Of a stretch of DNA of 64,000 bases, positions 9,288 to 18,709 are shown in pieces (position 1 is the first letter of the stretch; each line of letters opens with the position of its first letter). The notes under the pieces are model-generated. The model was not told where the DNA came from and did not search any database. It saw nothing but the letters and a program-made list of their open reading frames with translations. The translations under genes and the position numbers were made by a program. Source of the DNA: Gammaproteobacteria bacterium (GTDB taxonomy: Bacteria > Pseudomonadota > Gammaproteobacteria > UBA5861); contig JAKSCV010000090.1 of NCBI GenBank assembly GCA_022360445.1, positions 1 to 64,000 of the forward strand, written 5' to 3'.

Positions 9288-10790
9288 TCATGGGCTGATA
9301 TTTAAACGCTTTCTTTCGTTTGAAGGGGGTATGGCCATCGCCTCACGATATTTTGCGACAGTTCTTCTGGCGACATTGATACCAGTAGCAATCAGTGTGT
9401 CGGCGATTTTGCTATCGCTCAGTGGTTTTTCTATATTCTCAGCGGCAATGAGTTTGCGTATCATGGCGCGAATGGCTGTTGCAGAGCACTCACCACCGTC
9501 AGCAGTGGCGACATGACTTGAGAAAAAGTATTTGAATTCAAAGATTCCACGTGGAGTGTGCATAAATTTTTGGGTTGTGACACGTGAAATCGTAGACTCA
9601 TGCATGTCTACTTCTTCTGCTATATCGCGCAGCACCATGGGTTTCATCGCCTCTTCGCCATGTTCCAAGAAGCCTCGTTGACGCTCAACAATTGATTTTG
9701 CAACTTTTAATAGTGTGTCATTCCGGCTATGCAAGCTCTTAATAAACCAGCGGGCCTCCTGAAGGTGGGAACGAAGCAGGTTATTGTCTTCACTTTTATC
9801 AGAGCGTTTGATCATACTGGTGTATTGCTTGTTAATGCCAAGCTTTGGCGTAATATCTGGGTTGAGCTTTACGCGCCAAATTCCATTTTGTTTTTTGACA
9901 AAAATGTCAGGGGTGACATATTGAGCTTTTGTGCCTGAAACCTGTGAAGCGGGGCGGGGATTTAAGAGTTGAATCACGGAAATGGCGTCATGTAATTCCG
10001 TATCTGAGAGTTTTAACTGTTTTTTCAGCTTATTGTAATCGTGCGCTGCGAGTAGGGTGAGGTGCTGATCGACAATTTCTTTTGCATTGGGCAGCCCGGG
10101 TAGATTTTCGAACTCGGCAAGCTGGATCAGCATCGATTCTCTTAAGTCGCGTGCGGCAACCCCAGTCGGATCAAATTGCTGAATTAGGCGAAGAATGGCT
10201 TCCACTTCTTCAATGGAAATTTCCATTTCAGGGTTGGTGATGCGGCTGTTCAGCCCTTCCAGAATGTTTTCAATGCTGTCTTCAAGGTAACCGTCGTCGT
10301 TGATTGAGTCGATAATTGTCGTACCAATCAGAAAGTCTGTTTTGCTCAATGAACGCAGGTTCAGTTGCTCTTCTAGATAAGCACCCAGCGATTGATTGTC
10401 ACCGCTGTTGTACTCGGTGAAGTCGCGTATCACTTCATCGTTTTGAGTATTTCCGCCAGAAGAGGCGTATGAAGCGGTTTCGTAATGGTCATCCCATTCA
10501 CTATCAATTGGAAGCTCGTCAGGAATTTTTTGATCTTTCTCCGAAAATTCCAGCGAGTTGGATTCGTTTTCATCTGCTGTGTTCGCCCTTTCAGAAGAAC
10601 GATCATCATTCTGAGTGTTTTCGTTGTTTAAGGCTTCTTCTTCGACTTCGAGCATCAAGTTGGATTCAAGTGCTTCTTGAATTTCGGTTTGCAGTTCCAG
10701 CGTTGAAAGTTGGAGTAAGCGAATGGCTTGCTGGAGCTGTGGCGTCATCGCCAGGTGCTGGCCGATTTTTAATTGTAGTGATTGCTTCAT
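9288..10790 (-). CDS. rpoN: RNA polymerase sigma-54 factor
   Basis: RpoN, 500 residues, directs RNA polymerase to -24/-12 promoters with the help of AAA+ activators. Region I at the N-terminus is glutamine- and leucine-rich (MKQSLQLKIGQHLAMTPQLQQ), followed by an acidic linker (about 50-110) and the core-binding and helix-turn-helix regions. The diagnostic RpoN box reads ARRTVAKYRE at 474-483. It follows lptB with a 147-base gap that could hold its own promoter, and precedes hpf and ptsN. Confidence 0.98.
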   Translation of the reverse strand: MKQSLQLKIGQHLAMTPQLQQAIRLLQLSTLELQTEIQEALESNLMLEVEEEALNNENTQNDDRSSERANTADENESNSLEFSEKDQKIPDELPIDSEWDDHYETASYASSGGNTQNDEVIRDFTEYNSGDNQSLGAYLEEQLNLRSLSKTDFLIGTTIIDSINDDGYLEDSIENILEGLNSRITNPEMEISIEEVEAILRLIQQFDPTGVAARDLRESMLIQLAEFENLPGLPNAKEIVDQHLTLLAAHDYNKLKKQLKLSDTELHDAISVIQLLNPRPASQVSGTKAQYVTPDIFVKKQNGIWRVKLNPDITPKLGINKQYTSMIKRSDKSEDNNLLRSHLQEARWFIKSLHSRNDTLLKVAKSIVERQRGFLEHGEEAMKPMVLRDIAEEVDMHESTISRVTTQKFMHTPRGIFEFKYFFSSHVATADGGECSATAIRAMIRKLIAAENIEKPLSDSKIADTLIATGINVARRTVAKYREAMAIPPSNERKRLNISP

Positions 10791-10937
10791 ATGGTCATGA
10801 CTATAGTGATGTTATTTATATTTGTCGCGTTTTTTGTGCGTGTTAATTGACCTGAGACAAGCAACTGGTCCCCCGGATATTGGCTACTTTCACATATTAT
10901 CAGGTGCAGGCTATCTGACGACCTTGCACATAGCGTC

Positions 10938-11666
10938 TTATAACTTAAAATGCTGTCCAAGATAAACATCGCGTACTAGCTGGTTGGCCAAAATTGTTTC
11001 GGCGTTCCCTTCAGCAATGATTTCCCCATTACTTAAGATATACGCTCTATCACAGATATCAAGCATTTCTCTAACATTGTGATCAGTGATCAAAAGACCG
11101 ATATCACGCTGACACAGGTCTTTAATAATACGTTGTATTTCAATTACTGAAATAGGGTCAACACCGGCAAAAGGCTCATCCAGGAGCAGAAAATCGGGCT
11201 CGATGGCCAGTGCCCGGGCAATTTCAACCCGCCGCCTTTCTCCGCCAGAGAGACTGATCCCTAGACTGTCACGTATATGGGCTATTTGTAAATCCTCTAG
11301 CAGCTGCTCAAGCTTTTGGTGGCGCTGTTGCTTGTTAAGATCACGGCGAATCTCCAAGATAGCCATGATGTTATCGCGTACTGAAAGTTTTCGGAAAATG
11401 GAGGCTTCTTGCGGCAGATACCCCACTCCCAGGCGAGCGCGGAGGTGCATTGGGAGATAGGTGATTTCCCGATCAGACACAAAAATCTGTCCACGATCGG
11501 GTTTAACTAACCCCACCACCATATAAAAACACGTTGTTTTTCCTGTACCATTTGGGCCCAACAAGCCAACAATTTCACCACTATTGACGTGCAGCGACAC
11601 CCCTTGCAGTATTTCCCGCTTTTTATATTGTTTGAACAGCTGGCTTGCATTGAGTTGTTTGTTCAT
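10938..11666 (-). CDS. lptB: LPS export ABC transporter ATP-binding protein LptB
   Basis: LptB, 242 residues, is the ATPase that powers LPS extraction by LptFG and transport through LptC-LptA. It has Walker A GPNGTGKT (37-44), Q85 in the Q-loop, signature LSGGE (138-142), Walker B FLLLDEP (158-164) and a switch histidine in [12 protein letters not shown]. The start ATG overlaps the lptA stop by four bases (ATGA). Together with lptA and lptC it forms a coupled set. Confidence 0.97.
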   Translation of the reverse strand: MNKQLNASQLFKQYKKREILQGVSLHVNSGEIVGLLGPNGTGKTTCFYMVVGLVKPDRGQIFVSDREITYLPMHLRARLGVGYLPQEASIFRKLSVRDNIMAILEIRRDLNKQQRHQKLEQLLEDLQIAHIRDSLGISLSGGERRRVEIARALAIEPDFLLLDEPFAGVDPISVIEIQRIIKDLCQRDIGLLITDHNVREMLDICDRAYILSNGEIIAEGNAETILANQLVRDVYLGQHFKL

Positions 11667-12181
11667 TCTTCCGCAGACGGCCGTTGTGGTTGGATGATGA
11701 TTTGAACAGGCTGGCTGTCGGCAGGGCCTTTTCTGGCCGAGACAACTTGTGTATCCGTATTGTAAGTGATGATTTGTCCGCTGAGTTGTTGGTTTGGTTG
11801 GGTCAACTTTGCGTTGCCGGTTAAGGTGAGTAAAGTCTCCTCTGCGGAGTATTCGATCGTATTACTTTCACCGAAGACCATTTGTTGCTGGGCATTTAAT
11901 TGTTGAAACGTAACCGGCGTGCCTGTGCCATTCATTCGCTGTAATGCGCCTTGTTGTAAGTAGAGCACGATTTTATCGGCGCGAATGTTCAGGCTGCCTT
12001 GAGTGATGCGCACATTACCGGTGAGTGTTTGAACGCCATTCGGCTCATCGAATGTGGAATGATCGGCTTCAATTTTGATGGGCTGGTCGTTATCGGACTC
12101 AAGCGCCATAAGTGGAGATAGGAAAAAACCATGGCAGATTAAAACAAATAATGTCGGTCTTACGAACTTATTTAATAACAT
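11663..12181 (-). CDS. lptA: Periplasmic LPS transport protein LptA
   Basis: LptA, 172 residues, forms the periplasmic bridge that carries LPS from LptC to the outer membrane. An N-terminal signal peptide (about 1-27, ending near LSPLMALES) is followed by an OstA-type beta-jellyroll with the usual [20 protein letters not shown] opening. I choose the ATG at 12181 because AAGGA lies 10 bases upstream; an in-frame ATG at 12202 would overlap lptC further and lacks such a site. It overlaps lptC by 14 bases and lptB by 4. Confidence 0.92.
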   Translation of the reverse strand: MLLNKFVRPTLFVLICHGFFLSPLMALESDNDQPIKIEADHSTFDEPNGVQTLTGNVRITQGSLNIRADKIVLYLQQGALQRMNGTGTPVTFQQLNAQQQMVFGESNTIEYSAEETLLTLTGNAKLTQPNQQLSGQIITYNTDTQVVSARKGPADSQPVQIIIQPQRPSAEE

Positions 12182-12740
12182 CCGAATACATTCCTTTGAC
12201 ATTAGACAGCAGAGAGAACTGTCCCGTTGTCAGATTAGCGCTTAGCCCGTTAGCTTCCGCATGCCAACTTACTGATTGTAGCACCACGGGGTCATCTGTT
12301 TCTGCAAAGTGATCTTGTGTACGAATCTTTAAGTTACTGGTCATGATGGATAAACCAGGGTTGCTCTTTTTTTCTTGGCGTTGAATATCAACCTTCCCCA
12401 GCAAATGAATATATTCATTGTTTTTGGAAATCCAAGCGCGCTCAGCCACAATCTTCCACTGCGATGCATCTTTACCCGTCACGAATAAGGTCGGGTCGAT
12501 CACATCCGCTGTATCGGTATCTCGGTAGTGAATTAGTTTGTGGCCAGATAAGCTGTAATTCGGCTGGCCAAGTTCGTTGAGTTGAGTGATTTTGAAATTT
12601 TCTAAATAGTAGTCAACTTTTTTGCTGACATCGGCCTCGAAAGGATGTGTTCCATTGGATGGCTCGCGCTCAAACTGAACCCACACTGTCAGCATTAATA
12701 CCGCTAGCACAATACCCCATAGCCACAAACGTTTCCGCAT
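12168..12740 (-). CDS. lptC: LPS export protein LptC
   Basis: LptC, 190 residues, is a bitopic inner-membrane protein with one N-terminal helix (about 5-22) and a periplasmic beta-jellyroll, taking LPS from LptFG to LptA. Sequence similarity among LptC proteins is low, but length, topology and position directly before lptA and lptB make the call firm. Upstream is kdsD at 21 bases; the kdsC gene that often separates them is not present. Confidence 0.9.
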   Translation of the reverse strand: MRKRLWLWGIVLAVLMLTVWVQFEREPSNGTHPFEADVSKKVDYYLENFKITQLNELGQPNYSLSGHKLIHYRDTDTADVIDPTLFVTGKDASQWKIVAERAWISKNNEYIHLLGKVDIQRQEKKSNPGLSIMTSNLKIRTQDHFAETDDPVVLQSVSWHAEANGLSANLTTGQFSLLSNVKGMYSDVIK

Positions 12741-12761
12741 TAGAGGCTTCTCTCATTCAAA

Positions 12762-13733
12762 TTATGCGATACCCGCACGTAACAGCCCCAGCAAATTGAG
12801 GGCACCACATAACTGGTGATGACTATCCAGAACCAGTAAGGCATTAATTTTTCGGTTTTCCATAAGCTGTAGTGCTTCAGCGGCCAAAGTCATCGGTGTT
12901 GTCGTGATGCAATCAGGCGTCATCACTTCATGGATACGGGTGGTATGAATATTGATTTGTTTATCCAGTGCCCGGCGTAAATCGCCATCCGTGAAAATAC
13001 CTGCTAGCTTGTCCTCGGGCCCGGTGATAGCCGTCATGCCTAGACCTTTCTGGGTCATTTCCATCAATGCTTCTGCGACACTGGCATGCTCATGAATGAC
13101 TGGTATATCCGTGCCTGTATGCATAATATCTTTTACGTGCAGTAACAGCCTTCGCCCCAAGGTTCCACCCGGATGAGACTTGGCAAAATCTGTTTCAGTA
13201 AAACCACGACTTTCCAGTAAGGCTACAGCCAGTGCATCGCCCATGACAAGCGTTGCTGTGGTGCTTGAGGTAGGCGCGAGGCCCAAGGGGCAGGCTTCTT
13301 TGGTAACACTGACATCGAGATGGATATTTGCAGCCTTGGCCAGGCCAGAGGCAGGCTCCCCTGTCATCGCAATCATGGGGACGCCAAGTTGTTTAATCAT
13401 GGGTACAATGGTAAGCAATTCATGCGTTTCTCCCGAGTAAGACAAAGCGAGAACCACATCCTTGGTTGTGATCATCCCAAGGTCACCATGACTGGCTTCT
13501 CCCGGATGAACAAAAAATGCCGGTGTGCCTGTGCTGGCCAGGGTGGCGGCTATTTTCCCACCAATATGGCCGGACTTCCCCATACCAGTTACAACGATAC
13601 GGCCTTGACAAGCCAATATGATTTCGCAGGCCGCACTAAAATCATCATTGATGCGAGTGATGAGACTGGCAATCGCTTCCGCTTCTGCTTCAATCACAGC
13701 ACGGGCTAACCTGAGCACATTGTCTTTATTCAT
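12762..13733 (-). CDS. kdsD: D-arabinose-5-phosphate isomerase
   Basis: KdsD, 323 residues, converts ribulose-5-phosphate to arabinose-5-phosphate, the first step to Kdo for LPS. An N-terminal SIS sugar-isomerase domain (with ALSYSGETHELL and the GHIGGKIAATLASTGTPAFF block) is followed by two CBS domains (about 205-323). It sits between yrbG and lptC as in enterics, but the Kdo-8-phosphate phosphatase kdsC is missing between it and lptC. Spacing to yrbG is 9 bases. Confidence 0.95.
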   Translation of the reverse strand: MNKDNVLRLARAVIEAEAEAIASLITRINDDFSAACEIILACQGRIVVTGMGKSGHIGGKIAATLASTGTPAFFVHPGEASHGDLGMITTKDVVLALSYSGETHELLTIVPMIKQLGVPMIAMTGEPASGLAKAANIHLDVSVTKEACPLGLAPTSSTTATLVMGDALAVALLESRGFTETDFAKSHPGGTLGRRLLLHVKDIMHTGTDIPVIHEHASVAEALMEMTQKGLGMTAITGPEDKLAGIFTDGDLRRALDKQINIHTTRIHEVMTPDCITTTPMTLAAEALQLMENRKINALLVLDSHHQLCGALNLLGLLRAGIA

Positions 13734-13742
13734 TTGTATGAC

Positions 13743-14711
13743 CTAACTGTCGAGAAAAACAGCACCTTGGTAGCCCAAAAAACAAACTAAAAGTAGCAAG
13801 CCACTGGTGCGAGTGATTCGACCTGGGCGATTTTTCCAGCTATAGGCGAACAGTATCATGACAAATGTTAGCGCAAACATGACTGGTATATCCCGATACA
13901 AGACAACTGAGTCCACCGCTACCGTCTGAAACAAGCCCGGTACTGCCATAACGGCCAAAATATTGAAAATATTTGACCCAATGATATTGCCAATAGCAAT
14001 GTCGTACTCTTTTTTCAGAACACTGACGATGGAGGCGGCCAGCTCTGGCAAGCTGGTGCCAATCGCTACAATCGTGAGTCCAATGACTAAATCACTGACA
14101 CCAAAGTAGGTCGCAATATTACTCGCTCCCCAAACAAGTGCTCGGGAGCTGCCCACTAAAATGAAAAGACCGACCATCAGCCACAGGCAGGCTACTTTGA
14201 GTGTCATGTTCGTCGAGATTTCATCATTAAATTCACTTTGCAATGGGTCGCCGTTATCCCGTTCTTTTAGACCTTTATAGATCATCCAGACGAGAATAAA
14301 GGCGAGTAACGCCAGTAAAAAATACGCGTCAAGTGCACTGAGTGAAAGGTTCCATATCAGTATCAGTGCCAACAACATCGCGGCGATAAGAAAAGGCATC
14401 TCTCGGTTCAAAATACCCGATGAAATCAACATCGGAGAAATCAGTGCCGAGGTGCCTAATATGAGGCCAATATTGGCAATATTTGAGCCGATTGCATTAC
14501 CGACGCCCATGGCTGGAATATCCTGAAGCGCGGAAAACACAGAGATTAGTATCTCTGGTGCGGAAGTGCCAAAGCCGACAATTGTCAAACCAATAACTAA
14601 GGGGCTGACGCCCAAATTACTGGCGATACTCGAAGCACCGATCACAAAGCGATCAGCGCTCCATACAAGTAAAATAAAGCCGCCGATAACAGCCGCGAGA
14701 GAAATCAACAT
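13743..14711 (-). CDS. yrbG: Calcium/sodium antiporter family protein (YrbG-like)
   Basis: A 322-residue inner-membrane protein with about ten hydrophobic segments and two inverted Na/Ca exchanger domains. Each carries the ion-binding signature: GFGTSAPEILIS in the first half and AIGTSLPELAASIVS in the second. The family exchanges Ca2+ for Na+ or H+; the substrate here is inferred. It heads the run yrbG-kdsD-lptC-lptA-lptB. The separate mla genes often found beyond yrbG are not here. Confidence 0.92.
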   Translation of the reverse strand: MLISLAAVIGGFILLVWSADRFVIGASSIASNLGVSPLVIGLTIVGFGTSAPEILISVFSALQDIPAMGVGNAIGSNIANIGLILGTSALISPMLISSGILNREMPFLIAAMLLALILIWNLSLSALDAYFLLALLAFILVWMIYKGLKERDNGDPLQSEFNDEISTNMTLKVACLWLMVGLFILVGSSRALVWGASNIATYFGVSDLVIGLTIVAIGTSLPELAASIVSVLKKEYDIAIGNIIGSNIFNILAVMAVPGLFQTVAVDSVVLYRDIPVMFALTFVMILFAYSWKNRPGRITRTSGLLLLVCFLGYQGAVFLDS

Positions 14712-14802
14712 AATGTGTAGCGTGATTGTCCGAATTTATGTAAAAGGACGCATTACACCTGAAAGGTGTCTGCATTGTCCACCCTAGTATACCCTTGGGG
14801 TT

Positions 14803-15339
14803 TTAAAGGCCTTCTGTATTATTGGCGGGTGTCGGTGGATTCGTTTTTAGCGTGTATTTTAGACGAATGAATTCAGGTTCTTTCCATACCAGTGTGACGG
14901 ACCAGCCAGGTTGTGACCAGCTCGCTTTGGCAACCCCTTTACCGGCTTTTAAAGCGTTTAAGCGGGAACTTCTGGAGGTTGCGTAGGCCGGGAAAGTGGA
15001 TAGGTCTGTTGCTCGACCATACAGCCTGATGAGCTTAACTTTCCAATCTGTGAAATTCAGCCAGTCGCCGGGGGGCTCATACCGTTCGACAGCAATGACG
15101 GTATTGTCTTGGGCTAAAACATTCACATGTTTTCCAGAAACGGAAAACTCATAGCGGGTGGTTCCGTCGTCTTCCTGTTTTGTAGTTGAGGGTTCTGCAG
15201 ACACCAACGTGTCTATGGTGCCACCCAAACAAAACTGATTGAATACACGTTTTACGCAGGTTTCCGCGTGTGCCGTTTGAAAAAAAAGCGGCCACAACAA
15301 AATAAGATTGAACTTTGATAAAGTGATTAATTTTTTCAT
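14803..15339 (-). CDS. Exported protein of unknown function
   Basis: A 178-residue protein I do not recognise. It has a clear Sec signal peptide (MKKLITLSKFNLILLWPLFF then cleavage near AHA-ETC), so it is probably periplasmic; the mature part begins with cysteines in ETCVKRVFNQFCLGG. The rest is polar with many aromatic residues. I use the ATG at 15339; a longer reading from 15435 would overlap the divergent holA start. Its stop lies 91 bases from the yrbG start. In many relatives lptE lies next to holA, but this protein has neither a lipobox nor the opposite orientation expected. Confidence 0.7.
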   Translation of the reverse strand: MKKLITLSKFNLILLWPLFFQTAHAETCVKRVFNQFCLGGTIDTLVSAEPSTTKQEDDGTTRYEFSVSGKHVNVLAQDNTVIAVERYEPPGDWLNFTDWKVKLIRLYGRATDLSTFPAYATSRSSRLNALKAGKGVAKASWSQPGWSVTLVWKEPEFIRLKYTLKTNPPTPANNTEGL

Positions 15340-15379
15340 ACAATCCAATTCTACCTTGCAAACAAAGTGATCTGCCAGC

Positions 15380-16405
15380 TTGAAACTGACTCCCGATGTT
15401 TTAAATAGCCATCTGCAAAAGCCATTACTGCCCATTTATCTGGTTAGTGGTGATGAACCGTTACAGTTAATGGAATGTACGGATGCCATACGCTCAGCAG
15501 CCAAGCAACAAGGTTACGGCACGCGTGATATTTTTGAAGCCGATAACGAATTTGATTGGAATAGTTTGTATGCATCCTCTCACAGTCTGTCACTTTTTGC
15601 GGAAAAGAAGCTGATTGACTTGAGGATACCATCCGGAAAACCGGGCACAGCTGGTAAAAAAGCCATCTGCGAATATGCAGATAATCCGCCGATGGATACG
15701 GTTATGCTGATTTCCACAGGAAAGTTGGACAAAAAAGCCAGCTCAACAGCCTGGTATAAAGCCATTGATAAAATGGGTGGTACCTTGGCAGTATGGCCGT
15801 TAGAGCACCAACAGCTAAAGTTTTGGATTCAACAGCGCCTAAAAGCAAAGGAACTGTCGGCCAGCCAAGAGGCCATCAGTCTCATCGCAGACCGGGTTGA
15901 AGGCAACATGCTAGCTGCGGCTCAGGAAATCAACAAACTGCTCTTGCTGTACGGCGTGGGTGACATTTCTGATCGGCAGGTACTCGAAGCGGTATCCGAC
16001 AGCTCCCGTTACAGTGTCTTTATATTGGCCGAAGCGGCACTTGAAGGTAACGTCGTCCGGGGGCTTAAGGTCCTTGAGGGATTGAGGGGTGAGGGCGTCG
16101 AGCCAATTCTGATATTATGGGCCTTGAACCGGGAAATCCGGTCCCTGAGTGAAGTGGCATCGCAGGTGGCCAGTGGTCAGCCAATCAGTTCCGCGTTGAA
16201 AAAAGCCAATGTATGGGGGGCTCGCCAAGCCTTTTTTCGCAAAGCAATCAACCGGCTGGACGATACCTTGCTGAATAATTTATTAAGCCATTGCGGTGAA
16301 CTTGAATTGGCTGTTAAAGGCCGAAAAGAGACACCTGTATGGGAGGGGCTGGCCTCATTGACGATGAGCCTTTCTGGCCAGCCAATGCCGCTAAAAGAGA
16401 TATGA
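15380..16405 (+). CDS. holA: DNA polymerase III subunit delta
   Basis: HolA, 341 residues, is the clamp-opening subunit of the clamp loader. The N-terminus [20 protein letters not shown] followed by LVSGDEP is typical, and the start is TTG at 15380. The protein has an AAA+-like fold without a functional nucleotide site and a C-terminal collar. In many gammaproteobacteria leuS and lptE precede it; here the neighbour is an unrelated divergent gene. proA follows after seven bases. Confidence 0.95.
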   Translation: MKLTPDVLNSHLQKPLLPIYLVSGDEPLQLMECTDAIRSAAKQQGYGTRDIFEADNEFDWNSLYASSHSLSLFAEKKLIDLRIPSGKPGTAGKKAICEYADNPPMDTVMLISTGKLDKKASSTAWYKAIDKMGGTLAVWPLEHQQLKFWIQQRLKAKELSASQEAISLIADRVEGNMLAAAQEINKLLLLYGVGDISDRQVLEAVSDSSRYSVFILAEAALEGNVVRGLKVLEGLRGEGVEPILILWALNREIRSLSEVASQVASGQPISSALKKANVWGARQAFFRKAINRLDDTLLNNLLSHCGELELAVKGRKETPVWEGLASLTMSLSGQPMPLKEI

Positions 16406-16412
16406 GATTGAA

Positions 16413-17705
16413 ATGATTATGAGTCGCGACAATACCGCTGAAACAACGATTGAGAATGTTTCTTCCTATATGCACGAGTTAGGCGTACAAGCGCGCTTCG
16501 CCTCAACCGCACTGGCTAAAATTGATACTGGGATAAAAAATCATGCATTAAATGCAATTGCTGATGCGATTTTGGCAAACCGGGAACAATTGCTGGCTGC
16601 AAATGAACAGGATTTAAATGCTGGGCAAGCAAACGGGCTGGCTGCGCCGTTGTTGGATCGTCTGGAACTCACGGAGCAAAGAATCGCAGCCATGGCTGAT
16701 GGCGCCCGGCAAATTGCCGCTTTGCCCGACCCAGTTGGTGAAATCAATCAATTGATTAAACGGCCTTCAGGTCTTCAGATTGGGCGCATGCGTGTTCCAT
16801 TGGGCGTCATCGGGATTATCTATGAGTCGCGTCCGAACGTTACACTGGATGCCGCTGCACTGTGTTTAAAGTCAGGTAATGCAACTATTTTACGAGGAGG
16901 CTCAGAGGCTATTCACTCCAATCGGGCGATAGCGACCTGTATTCAAAAAGGGCTGGCCGAAGCCGGCTTACCCGCTCAAGCAGTCCAACTGGTGGGAACG
17001 ACTGACAGAGAGGCCGTCTCTGTGCTTTTGGGTATGCATGCCACAGTGGATGTCATTATTCCACGGGGTGGAAAAGGCTTGATTGAACGCATCAGCCGTG
17101 ATGCACGTGTGCCGGTGATCAAGCATTTGGATGGTATTTGTCATGTCTACATTGATGAATTTGCCGATCTGGATAAAGCTGTCAATGTGGCTGTGAACGC
17201 TAAAACATACCGTTATGGTATCTGTGGCGCGATGGAAACCTTGCTTGTCTCTGCCGAGGTCGCATCAAAAGTATTGCCACGCTTGGCCGATCGTTTTCGC
17301 GAGGAGAAAGTTGAACTGCGAGGGTGTGATCAAACAAAAAAAATTCTGCCACAGATCGCTGAGGCAACCGAGGAAGATTGGGCTACGGAATACCTTGCGC
17401 CAATTTTATCGATCAAGGTGGTTGATACACTTGATGCTGCGATGACTCACATATCGATATATGGTTCTCAACATACCGATTGTATTGTGACTGAAAATAT
17501 GAGTGCCGCACGTGCCTTTATGCAACAAGTTGACTCCAGTTCCGTCATGGTTAACACACCGACCTGTTTCGCGGACGGCTACGAGTATGGCTTGGGTGCT
17601 GAAATTGGCATTAGCACGGATAAGTTGCATGTACGTGGCCCAGTTGGTCTTGAAGGCTTGACGACACAAAAATACATCGTAATCAGCGAGGGCGTGACTC
17701 GCTAG
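16413..17705 (+). CDS. proA: Gamma-glutamyl phosphate reductase
   Basis: ProA, 430 residues, reduces gamma-glutamyl phosphate with NADPH to glutamate semialdehyde in proline synthesis; it belongs to the aldehyde dehydrogenase superfamily. The catalytic cysteine region reads [14 protein letters not shown], where most family members have CNAME or similar, so a Gly replaces the common Asn next to the Cys. Start ATG 16413; ATG 16422 is an alternative. The stop overlaps nadD (TAGTG). The partner kinase proB is not in the window. Confidence 0.96.
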   Translation: MIMSRDNTAETTIENVSSYMHELGVQARFASTALAKIDTGIKNHALNAIADAILANREQLLAANEQDLNAGQANGLAAPLLDRLELTEQRIAAMADGARQIAALPDPVGEINQLIKRPSGLQIGRMRVPLGVIGIIYESRPNVTLDAAALCLKSGNATILRGGSEAIHSNRAIATCIQKGLAEAGLPAQAVQLVGTTDREAVSVLLGMHATVDVIIPRGGKGLIERISRDARVPVIKHLDGICHVYIDEFADLDKAVNVAVNAKTYRYGICGAMETLLVSAEVASKVLPRLADRFREEKVELRGCDQTKKILPQIAEATEEDWATEYLAPILSIKVVDTLDAAMTHISIYGSQHTDCIVTENMSAARAFMQQVDSSSVMVNTPTCFADGYEYGLGAEIGISTDKLHVRGPVGLEGLTTQKYIVISEGVTR

Positions 17706-18343
17706 TGCGCCGGATCGGGTTATTTGGGGGTACGTTTGATCCTGTGCATTATGGGCATCTACGTTCGGCCCTTGAATTACGGGAAGCGCTAGACCTGCAT
17801 GAAGTGAGATTCATACCTTGCCATCATCCGCCCCATCGCGATACGCCTGCCGCGAGTGCGAATCAACGGCTAGATATGCTAAAGCTTGCATTATCAGATG
17901 CGGAATTTTGTGTGATTGATGAGCGTGAATTGGCCAGTGAGCGGCCTTCCTATACCGTGGAAACACTAATAGCATTGAGGCAAGAATTTCCTCAGGTGCC
18001 TTTCTACTGGTTTATGGGGATGGATGCTTTTTCCGGGTTTAATACTTGGCACCGCTGGACCGAAATATTAGAACTGACTCATTTGGTTGTAACGCCCCGC
18101 CCAGGCGGTGGACAAATCCTTCCCTCTGAGCTAGAAGCGCTGATCAAGGACAGGCAAGCGTCAATTGGTCAGGCAACCGAAAAGGTCATATCTCAGGCCG
18201 GTTCGATTTTCATACAAGCCGTTACACAACTGGATATTTCAGCGACACATATTCGAGGGCTCGTGGCATCGAACCGCTCGTTACGTTACCTACTGCCAGA
18301 GCCCGTCAGGCAGTACATCGAAGAAGAGAACCTATACTTATGA
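17705..18343 (+). CDS. nadD: Nicotinate-nucleotide adenylyltransferase
   Basis: NadD, 212 residues, makes deamido-NAD from nicotinate mononucleotide and ATP. The nucleotidyltransferase motif TFDPVHYGH (10-18, with the HxGH pair) and the C-terminal SATHIR block are clear. It starts with GTG overlapping the proA stop, and its stop overlaps rsfS (ATGA). The order proA-nadD-rsfS is common in gammaproteobacteria. Confidence 0.96.
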   Translation: MRRIGLFGGTFDPVHYGHLRSALELREALDLHEVRFIPCHHPPHRDTPAASANQRLDMLKLALSDAEFCVIDERELASERPSYTVETLIALRQEFPQVPFYWFMGMDAFSGFNTWHRWTEILELTHLVVTPRPGGGQILPSELEALIKDRQASIGQATEKVISQAGSIFIQAVTQLDISATHIRGLVASNRSLRYLLPEPVRQYIEEENLYL

Positions 18344-18678
18344 CCGTTGAAGACTTGGTAAAGCTGGCGCACACAGCGCTTGAAGACCTGAAAGCAAGAG
18401 CGATTGTGGAGATTGATGTTAGAGGGAAGACAACAGTTTCCGATGTGATGCTCATTGCGACAGGTACTTCGAGCCGTCATATTAAATCGCTGGCTGATCA
18501 TGTGATTGAAAAAGCAAAGCAGGAGGAGCATATGCCTCTGGGTATTGAAGGGCATGGTCGTAGCGACTGGGTTTTGGTTGATTTGGGAGATGTCATTGTT
18601 CACATCATGACAGAGGAAAGCCGTGACTTTTATGCTCTTGAAAAACTATGGCAAATGGAGGACGGAGAGGTCTCTTAA
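18340..18678 (+). CDS. rsfS: Ribosomal silencing factor RsfS
   Basis: RsfS, 112 residues, binds ribosomal protein uL14 and blocks subunit joining when nutrients run out. The protein shows the family blocks IVEIDVRGKTTVSDVMLIATG, SSRHIKSLADHV and GHGRSDWVLVDLGDVIVHIM in shortened form. The start overlaps the nadD stop by four bases. The rlmH gene that commonly follows is absent; a convergent TraT-like gene is next. Confidence 0.95.
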   Translation: MTVEDLVKLAHTALEDLKARAIVEIDVRGKTTVSDVMLIATGTSSRHIKSLADHVIEKAKQEEHMPLGIEGHGRSDWVLVDLGDVIVHIMTEESRDFYALEKLWQMEDGEVS

Positions 18679-18709
18679 GTTCCGTCACCTCATCTGTGAA
18701 AATGGACTT

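Noticed and set aside
9283-9292. Palindrome CATGATCATG
   Set aside because: Short and at the coding end of rpoN; no position to act as an operator for a nearby start.
9241-9516. 91-codon open frame on the plus strand
   Set aside because: It covers the end of rpoN in antisense and has no family features or ribosome site.
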